The notes under the pieces were generated by a model, which was given only the letters and a program-made list of their open reading frames with translations, ran no database searches and was not told the DNA's origin. The translations under genes and the position numbers were made by a program. From an uncultured Oscillospiraceae bacterium (GTDB taxonomy: Bacteria; Bacillota; Clostridia; Oscillospirales; Oscillospiraceae), in contig CAKTHW010000084.1 in NCBI GenBank assembly GCA_934565425.1, forward strand, positions 1 to 6,530: 6,530 bases of DNA, written 5' to 3'. Position 1 is the stretch's first letter. Each line of letters starts with the position of its first letter. This document shows positions 1-3,545 of this stretch, one piece after another.

Positions 1-413
1 GCGTTGTCCCGGAAGGACGCATGGTAGACGTCCTGCCCGTCCAGCGCCTGGGTCAGCTCCTGGAACAAGGCGTAGCGGTGGGGACGGGCGCTCTCCTGGG
101 TGTCGTAGAGCAGCTGGGCGTCCGGGTCGGTGACCACGATGCGGGTTAAGTTGCCATTGCCCACCAGCGTCATCACCTGTTCCACCCCCGATTCCCCCAG
201 CTCGCCCAGCTCCGCCAGATTGGAGGCGATCATCTGGGCTTCGGTCAGGATGCTCTGCTTGGCCTGGAACACCAGGGTCTGACAGGCCAGCAGGGGATAG
301 GTGTTGAGCAGGATGAGGACGGCGGCGATGATGAGCAGATAGGACAGGGCGAACTGGGATTGGACGTTCTCGCTGGGGCGAAATTGAAAGCCCTTCCACT
401 TCCACCCCTTCAT
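1..413 (-). CDS. Sensor histidine kinase, N-terminal part only (partial)
   Basis: My reading of the minus strand from the ATG at 413-411 gives 137 uninterrupted codons up to the window edge. The protein begins with a short basic, aromatic segment (MKGWKWKGFQFR), then one clear hydrophobic helix at about residues 22-39 (LSYLLIIAAVLILL). A soluble stretch follows, containing LTRIVVTDPDAQLLYDT at about residues 83-99, which resembles the extracellular sensor domains of PhoR/WalK-type kinases. The HAMP, HisKA and ATPase domains would lie outside the window, so the kinase identity rests on this architecture and on position: the start overlaps the stop of the response-regulator gene as ATGA (410-413), the usual arrangement of a two-component pair. 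Expected role: membrane sensor that autophosphorylates on histidine and passes phosphate to the adjacent regulator. The signal cannot be inferred. Confidence 0.8.
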   Translation of the reverse strand, partial: MKGWKWKGFQFRPSENVQSQFALSYLLIIAAVLILLNTYPLLACQTLVFQAKQSILTEAQMIASNLAELGELGESGVEQVMTLVGNGNLTRIVVTDPDAQLLYDTQESARPHRYALFQELTQALDGQDVYHASFRDN

Positions 414-1114
414 CGAGCGGCGTCCTCATTTTTCAAGTAGTATCCGACCCCCCACTTGGTCATAATGTAGGCCGGGGAGGCGGGCACGGCTTCCAGCTTC
501 TCCCTCAGCCGCCGAATGTGGACGTCTACCGTCCGGTCATCCCCTTGGTATTCATACCCCCATACCTGGTCTAGCAGGCTGGTGCGGCTGAACACTCGGT
601 TGGGGTTGCGCAGAAACAGCTCCATCAGGTCAAATTCTTTGGCCGTCAGCGTCACCGGCGCCCCGTCCCGCAGGGCACTGCGGGAGGCCAGGTCCAGGAC
701 GATGTTCCCGCACCGCAGCTGCTGGCTCTCCGGCTGAGCGGCGCTCCGTTCAGCGCCGGCACGGCGGAGGAGGGCACGGATGCGGGCTTTCAGCTCCAGG
801 ATGTTGAAGGGCTTGGTCACATAGTCGTCCGCCCCGCACTCAAAGCCCATCAGCTTGTCCATGTCCGTGCTCCGGGCGGTGAGCATGATGATGGGCACGT
901 TGGAGAAGGCGCGGATCTGCATACACGCCTCCAGCCCGTCCAGCTTGGGCATCATCAGGTCTAAGATGACCAGATCCGGCTTCTCCGAACTGGTCAGCGC
1001 CACAGCGCTCTCTCCGTCAAAGGCGGTCACCACCTCATACCCGTCGTGTTCCAGGTTGAATTTGATGCCTTTGACCACTAGTTTTTCGTCATCGACCACT
1101 AAAATCTTCATCAT
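410..1114 (-). CDS. OmpR/PhoB-family DNA-binding response regulator
   Basis: This 234-residue protein has full family length. The receiver domain (about 1-120) shows the acidic pair D8-D9, the phosphoacceptor D52 in VILDLMMP, T79 in IIMLTA and K101 in TKPF, so all phosphorylation residues are present. The C-terminal winged helix (about 132-228) has LTAKEFDLMELF, the recognition-helix region DDRTVDVHIRRLREKLE and the wing end GVGYYLKN. That ending and VVDDEK near the N-terminus resemble WalR/YycF, but the resemblance is not enough to name it. It should act in the cytoplasm as a phosphorylation-dependent transcription factor. It is one base downstream of the comEA-like gene and overlaps the kinase gene by 4 bases. 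Two ATGs stand side by side (1114 and 1111). The GGAG embedded in the last codons of the upstream gene is 4 nt from the first and 7 nt from the second, so the second may be the true start (MKILVVDDE). Confidence 0.93.
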   Translation of the reverse strand: MMKILVVDDEKLVVKGIKFNLEHDGYEVVTAFDGESAVALTSSEKPDLVILDLMMPKLDGLEACMQIRAFSNVPIIMLTARSTDMDKLMGFECGADDYVTKPFNILELKARIRALLRRAGAERSAAQPESQQLRCGNIVLDLASRSALRDGAPVTLTAKEFDLMELFLRNPNRVFSRTSLLDQVWGYEYQGDDRTVDVHIRRLREKLEAVPASPAYIMTKWGVGYYLKNEDAAR

Positions 1115-1115
1115 T

Positions 1116-1538
1116 TCACTCCAAAGTCAAATAGGGCAGCAGCCCCTCCAGCGTCGCCTCACCGATGCCCTCTACCTCCAACAGCTCCTCGTAGCTGCGG
1201 AACCGGCCGTGGGCCTCCCGGTAGGCGAGGATCGCCTGGGCTTTCTTCTCCCCGATGCCGGGCAGGGTTTCCAGTTCCGTTTGGGTCGCCCGGTTCAGGG
1301 AGATGGGCTGGATGGGGTTGCTGTCTGTGTGTTGCTTTGCCTGGGCGCGCTGGGCCTGACTGCTCACCCGGCCGGTGAGCAGGGTGCGCCGGGAGGCGGA
1401 GGCGGTGGTCTGGATGCGGCAGCCAGCCGCCGGGCTGGTGTGGGACGCCAGCTGGCAGCCTTCCAGTCCCATCAGCACGCACAGCAGCAGGACGCCCAAG
1501 CGCAGCAAGGTTTTTCGCTCCAATTTTATGAATTTCAT
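1116..1538 (-). CDS. ComEA-like helix-hairpin-helix protein, membrane-anchored
   Basis: From the ATG at 1538 this is a 140-residue protein. A basic N-terminus (MKFIKLERK) is followed by a hydrophobic segment at about 11-27 (LLRLGVLLLCVLMGL), then a polar linker of about 50 residues. The C-terminus (80-138) carries two helix-hairpin-helix units, LETLPGIGEKKAQAILAYRE and EVEGIGEATLEGLLPYL, typical of ComEA, the surface receptor that binds incoming double-stranded DNA during transformation. The SLBB domain of longer ComEA proteins is absent. GLEGC at the end of the hydrophobic segment is a poor lipobox (Glu at -2), so a transmembrane anchor is more likely. The frame stays open to an ATG at 1652, but that codon overlaps the -10 box of the proposed promoter, which argues for a later start. 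A TTG at 1508 preceded by GGAG is another option. First gene of the operon with the two-component pair. Function in DNA uptake is inferred from family only. Confidence 0.8.
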   Translation of the reverse strand: MKFIKLERKTLLRLGVLLLCVLMGLEGCQLASHTSPAAGCRIQTTASASRRTLLTGRVSSQAQRAQAKQHTDSNPIQPISLNRATQTELETLPGIGEKKAQAILAYREAHGRFRSYEELLEVEGIGEATLEGLLPYLTLE

Positions 1539-1547
1539 CGTTTTCCG

Positions 1548-1576
1548 TTGCTTCCATGGGTGGGTTCTGGTATAAT
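1548..1576 (+). promoter_or_regulatory. Extended -10 promoter for the carboxypeptidase gene
   Basis: The plus strand has TTGCTT (1548-1553), a 17-base spacer, then TATAAT (1571-1576) preceded by TGG, giving an extended -10 (TGN-TATAAT). The -35 is weak (3 of 6), which extended -10 promoters tolerate. Transcription should start near 1583, leaving a leader of about 95 nt before the ATG at 1679. It lies just upstream of the comEA-like start codon, so the opposing transcript runs through it. Confidence 0.6.
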
Positions 1577-1650
1577 GTTTGGATGATTTACGTCCATGTC
1601 CCCGTTTGACGGGCGGGGCGGGCGGCAAACCTATCATTGTATTTCCATTC

Positions 1651-1679
1651 ATTATACCATAGATAACAGGGGTTTCCTA
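1651..1679 (-). promoter_or_regulatory. Extended -10 promoter for the comEA-like operon
   Basis: Read on the minus strand, TGGTATAAT (1659-1651) is a perfect extended -10. The -35 position 17 bases upstream (1679-1674) reads TAGGAA, only 3 of 6 matches. Transcription should begin near 1644, giving a leader of about 105 nt before the ATG at 1538. The weak -35 overlaps the start codon of the divergent carboxypeptidase gene. Confidence 0.55.
1668..1672 (+). promoter_or_regulatory. Ribosome binding site of the carboxypeptidase gene
   Basis: AGGGG with a 6-base spacer precedes the ATG at 1679. It decides this start, which is also the one that yields a well-formed signal peptide. Confidence 0.65.
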
Positions 1680-3076
1680 TGAAAAATAAGCGTATTCTAT
1701 CCTTTTTCCTCACCATCGTCCTACTGTTCTCTCTGCTGATGCCCCAGGCCTACGCGGCGTCGGATATCCTGAGCGGCATGAAGGTCAAGGCCAAGGCAGC
1801 GCTGCTGGTGAACCTGGACACCGACACAGTGCTCTACCAGCAGGACGCGGACAAGAAGATCTATCCCGCCAGCATCACCAAGGTCATGACCGCCCTGCTG
1901 GTGCTGGACGCTGTGGACAGCGGCAAGCTGTCCCTGGACCAGAAGCTCACCGCCGGTCCCTCCCTGTGGCAGGGCATCGAGGCGGACACTTCCACCGCGG
2001 ACATCAAGACCGGTGAAAAGCTCACCGTCCAGGAGCTGCTCAACTGTCTGCTCATCGCCTCCGCCGGTGAGGCGGCCAACGTGTTGGCCGTAGGGGTCTC
2101 CGGCTCCATCGAAGCCTTCGTCAAGGACATGAACAAGAAGGCTGCGGACATCGGCTGCGTGGGCACCCATTTCTGTAACCCCAGCGGCATGCCGGACCCC
2201 GACCACTATACCACCTGCAACGACATCTACAAGATGGCCAAGGCGGCCATGGAGTACGAGGAGTTCCGCAAGATCGTGGCCAAGCCTGACTGCAAGATCC
2301 GCAAGACCAACATGAGCGAGGAGCGCTACTACTTCAGCACCAACGGCCTGCTGTCCAATATGCGCTACGCCGGCTACGTCTACAGCAGCTGCATCGGCAT
2401 CAAGACCGGCTACACCGACGACGCAGGCTATTGCCTCCTCTCCGCTGCCAAGCAGAACGGGGAGACCCTGGTGGCCGTGGTCATGGGCTGCGAGAATCCG
2501 GTGGACAAATCGGGCAACATCAAGCGCCTCCAGTTCTCCGAGAGCAGCCGACTGCTCCAGTGGGGCTTTGACAACTTTGAAGAAAAGAACATCCTGGACA
2601 GCACTTTCCCGGCTGGGGAAGTGAAGGTCACCCTGTCCAAGGAGGCCGATTACGTCACCGCCGTGCCGGAGAAGACCATCACGGCAGAATTGCCCAAGGA
2701 CATCAAGATCGAGGATTTTGACATCTCCACCGACCTGTACGAGGAAGTGGCCGCCCCCGTGAAGAAGGGGGACGAGCTGGGCAAGATGACAGTGAGCCTG
2801 GGGGATACCGACTATGGTACCGTCAAGCTGGTGGCTGCCAATGACGTGTCCCAGTCCGCTTGGCTGGCTCGGAAAGCGGCCCTGTCCAACCTGTTCTCCA
2901 AGGTCTGGGTGCGCATCCTGCTCATCGTCCTGGTGGTCTGCGTCATCGCCGTGGTCATCCGCGTCCGCATGGGCGGCCGCCGCCGCAGAGCTTATGGCGG
3001 CACCAAACGCCGCAGCGGCCGAGGCGGCGGATACCGTGGCGGCCGTGGCCGGGGGCGGCTGCGGAGGAGACGGTAA
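1679..3076 (+). CDS. dacF: D-alanyl-D-alanine carboxypeptidase (S11 family, DacF-like)
   Basis: This 465-residue protein should remove the terminal D-Ala from peptidoglycan pentapeptides outside the membrane. Residues 1-26 form a signal peptide ending in QAYA. The S11 transpeptidase-like domain (about 30-300) has the nucleophile motif SITK (S65, K68) and KTG (242-244) in CIGIKTGYTDDAGYC. The SxN motif position instead reads S128-A129-G130 (IASAGEAAN), so the usual Asn is Gly. A beta-rich PBP5_C-like domain follows (about 305-390). Where most relatives have an amphipathic anchor, this one has a strong transmembrane helix (about 410-428) and then a 35-residue tail (431-465) with 15 Arg and 12 Gly, predicted to face the cytoplasm. 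The gene stands alone, with its own promoter and a strong terminator just downstream. The family call is firm. Whether it is DacF in the strict sense, and whether it is fully active given the altered motif, is uncertain. Confidence 0.92.
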   Translation: MKNKRILSFFLTIVLLFSLLMPQAYAASDILSGMKVKAKAALLVNLDTDTVLYQQDADKKIYPASITKVMTALLVLDAVDSGKLSLDQKLTAGPSLWQGIEADTSTADIKTGEKLTVQELLNCLLIASAGEAANVLAVGVSGSIEAFVKDMNKKAADIGCVGTHFCNPSGMPDPDHYTTCNDIYKMAKAAMEYEEFRKIVAKPDCKIRKTNMSEERYYFSTNGLLSNMRYAGYVYSSCIGIKTGYTDDAGYCLLSAAKQNGETLVAVVMGCENPVDKSGNIKRLQFSESSRLLQWGFDNFEEKNILDSTFPAGEVKVTLSKEADYVTAVPEKTITAELPKDIKIEDFDISTDLYEEVAAPVKKGDELGKMTVSLGDTDYGTVKLVAANDVSQSAWLARKAALSNLFSKVWVRILLIVLVVCVIAVVIRVRMGGRRRRAYGGTKRRSGRGGGYRGGRGRGRLRRRR

Positions 3077-3093
3077 CGTCACAATGGAAAAAT

Positions 3094-3127
3094 AAAACGC
3101 CTGTCACAGTGGTGACAGGCGTTTTTT
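3094..3127 (+). terminator. Intrinsic terminator after the carboxypeptidase gene
   Basis: A perfect 14-bp stem (AAAACGCCTGTCAC at 3094-3107 pairing with 3112-3125) with a 4-base AGTG loop runs into six T's (3122-3127), 17 bases after the TAA stop. The A-run on the left side could let it work from the other strand, but no convergent gene is present. Confidence 0.95.
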
Positions 3128-3209
3128 ATAATTTTGTCAGGCCGCATCTGGCGAAATGGCCACCTTCGAAGGGGAGAACAGGGGCGGTGGGATGCGATGC
3201 GGACAGAGA

Positions 3210-3247
3210 AAACACCGGCTGCCTCACAATCAAGGCAGCCGGTGTTT
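3210..3247. repeat. Perfect 15-bp hairpin, possible second terminator
   Basis: AAACACCGGCTGCCT (3210-3224) pairs without mismatch with 3233-3247 around an 8-base loop (CACAATCA). Only three T's follow on the plus strand, and four T's close it on the minus strand (opposite 3212-3209). It is therefore a weak terminator by the T-tract rule in either direction, though its stem is very stable. It may block readthrough into the rpoB promoter region. Confidence 0.6.
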
Positions 3248-3270
3248 CGCGCTCAAGATACGGCGTGAGC

Positions 3271-3330
3271 ACGAAAAAGAAAAGGAGAAAAACAAAAAAG
3301 CAACAGAAAAACTGCTGCCAAATGAGAAAA
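3271..3330 (+). promoter_or_regulatory. A-rich tract upstream of the rpoB promoter (UP-element-like)
   Basis: About 60 bases made mostly of A with scattered G, in runs such as GAAAAAG, GAAAAAC and CAAAAAAG, end directly before the -35 region at 3335. The tract stands out in this GC-rich window. A-tracts in this position commonly bind the alpha-subunit C-terminal domain of RNA polymerase and raise promoter strength; that role is inferred. Confidence 0.45.
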
Positions 3331-3345
3331 GTCATTGACTTTTCT
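3325..3345. promoter_or_regulatory. Perfect palindrome over the rpoB -35 box (candidate operator)
   Basis: AGAAAAGTCA (3325-3334) and TGACTTTTCT (3336-3345) are exact reverse complements around a single T (3335). The -35 hexamer TTGACT (3335-3340) begins at the centre base, so a dimeric protein bound here would compete with sigma. No specific regulator is recognised from the sequence. Confidence 0.5.
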
Positions 3346-3363
3346 GCGCAAAAGTAGTATAAT
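3335..3363 (+). promoter_or_regulatory. Sigma-A promoter of rpoB
   Basis: TTGACT (3335-3340), a 17-base spacer and a perfect TATAAT (3358-3363) form a near-consensus vegetative promoter. The start site should fall near 3369-3371. It is the only strong promoter between the carboxypeptidase terminator and rpoB, so it drives rpoB and presumably rpoC beyond the window. Confidence 0.88.
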
Positions 3364-3376
3364 AAATCGCTACTAC
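3354..3376. repeat. Inverted repeat spanning the rpoB -10 box and start site
   Basis: GTAGTA (3354-3359) and TACTAC (3371-3376) are exact reverse complements separated by 11 bases. The left arm overlaps the first two bases of TATAAT and the right arm lies at the predicted start of the transcript. It is short enough to be chance. Confidence 0.3.
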
Positions 3377-3395
3377 GGATTTTGAAGGAAAACAG

Positions 3396-3425
3396 TTTAC
3401 CACTTTTACCGCCTCTTACTTTACC
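3396..3425 (+). repeat. Three TTTACC copies in the pyrimidine-rich rpoB leader
   Basis: TTTACC occurs at 3396-3401, 3405-3410 and 3420-3425, in a purine-poor stretch just before the foldable part of the leader. The spacing is irregular (9 and 15 bases). The role is unknown; it could be a single-stranded protein-binding stretch or only composition. Confidence 0.3.
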
Positions 3426-3432
3426 ATGTTCC

Positions 3433-3481
3433 CACGCAAAAGGCAAGAGCAGGGCACTAGATAAGTGCAAACTTGCCCGTG
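3433..3481 (+). promoter_or_regulatory. Candidate structured element in the rpoB mRNA leader
   Basis: Nested pairings are visible: CACG (3433-3436) with CGTG (3478-3481), GGCAAG (3442-3447) with CTTGCC (3472-3477), and GCACT (3454-3458) with AGTGC (3464-3468) closing a 5-base loop. A 5-base bulge (CAAAA) lies on the left side, and an asymmetric 6/3 internal loop separates the inner helices. The element ends about 65 bases before the rpoB start and has no T-run, so it is not a terminator. A bulged stem of this kind could be a binding site for autogenous control, but it matches no family I can name with confidence. Confidence 0.4.
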
Positions 3482-3529
3482 TGTATCGCGAAGCGGCGGA
3501 GCGGTACCTTTGTTACATTTGACGAAAAT

Positions 3530-3538
3530 GGAGGGTGA
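3530..3538 (+). promoter_or_regulatory. Strong ribosome binding site of rpoB
   Basis: GGAGGGTGA is nearly the full anti-Shine-Dalgarno complement. It lies 7 bases before the ATG at 3546 and settles this start. Confidence 0.85.
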
Positions 3539-3545
3539 ATCATCA

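Larger units (their letters stand above)
3077..3545. other. Gene-free region between the carboxypeptidase gene and rpoB
   Basis: No convincing gene lies in these 469 bases. In order it holds the intrinsic terminator (3094-3127), an unremarkable segment, a second perfect hairpin (3210-3247), an A-rich tract (3271-3330), the rpoB promoter with its palindrome (3325-3363), and the rpoB leader (about 3370-3545). Small open frames exist (for example 3156-3338 plus and 3126-3470 minus), but they lack ribosome binding sites and run across the hairpins and promoter. Confidence 0.8.

Noticed and set aside
1159..1557. Alternative-frame reading over the comEA-like gene (132 codons, minus strand)
   Set aside because: It is Pro/Gly/His/Arg-rich and featureless, while the other minus-strand frame holds two helix-hairpin-helix motifs and a hydrophobic anchor.
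1601..1613. CCCGT-TTG-ACGGG inverted repeat in the dacF leader
   Set aside because: Five base pairs with a 3-base loop in GC-rich sequence is expected by chance and has no T-run.
1606..1637. TTGACG (1606-1611) with TATCAT (1632-1637) as another promoter for the carboxypeptidase gene
   Set aside because: The spacer is 20 bases, too long for sigma-A, and the extended -10 at 1571 is clearly better.
1539..1652. N-terminal extension of the comEA-like protein up to the ATG at 1652
   Set aside because: That ATG overlaps the -10 box of the likely promoter, and the extra 38 residues are Pro/His/Lys/Arg-rich without family resemblance, placing the signal-like segment internally.
1721..3082. Long open frame antisense to the carboxypeptidase gene (453 codons)
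   Set aside because: Ala/Gly/His/Asp-rich shadow of a gene whose motifs are clear on the plus strand; no ribosome binding site of note.
3156..3338. Small plus-strand open frame (60 codons), Lys-rich C-terminus
   Set aside because: No ribosome binding site, contains the entire 15-bp hairpin, and the Lys-rich end is the A-rich promoter tract.
3126..3470. Minus-strand open frame with an apparent hydrophobic Phe-rich segment (114 codons)
   Set aside because: The Phe-rich segment is just the reverse reading of the A-rich tract. The frame crosses the rpoB promoter and the hairpin and lacks a convincing start signal.
3382..3519. Possible leader peptide in the rpoB leader, TTG start, 46 codons
   Set aside because: No Shine-Dalgarno sequence; the TTG would be only about 12 nt from the predicted transcript start. 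The ATG at 3425 (12 codons) also lacks a binding site.
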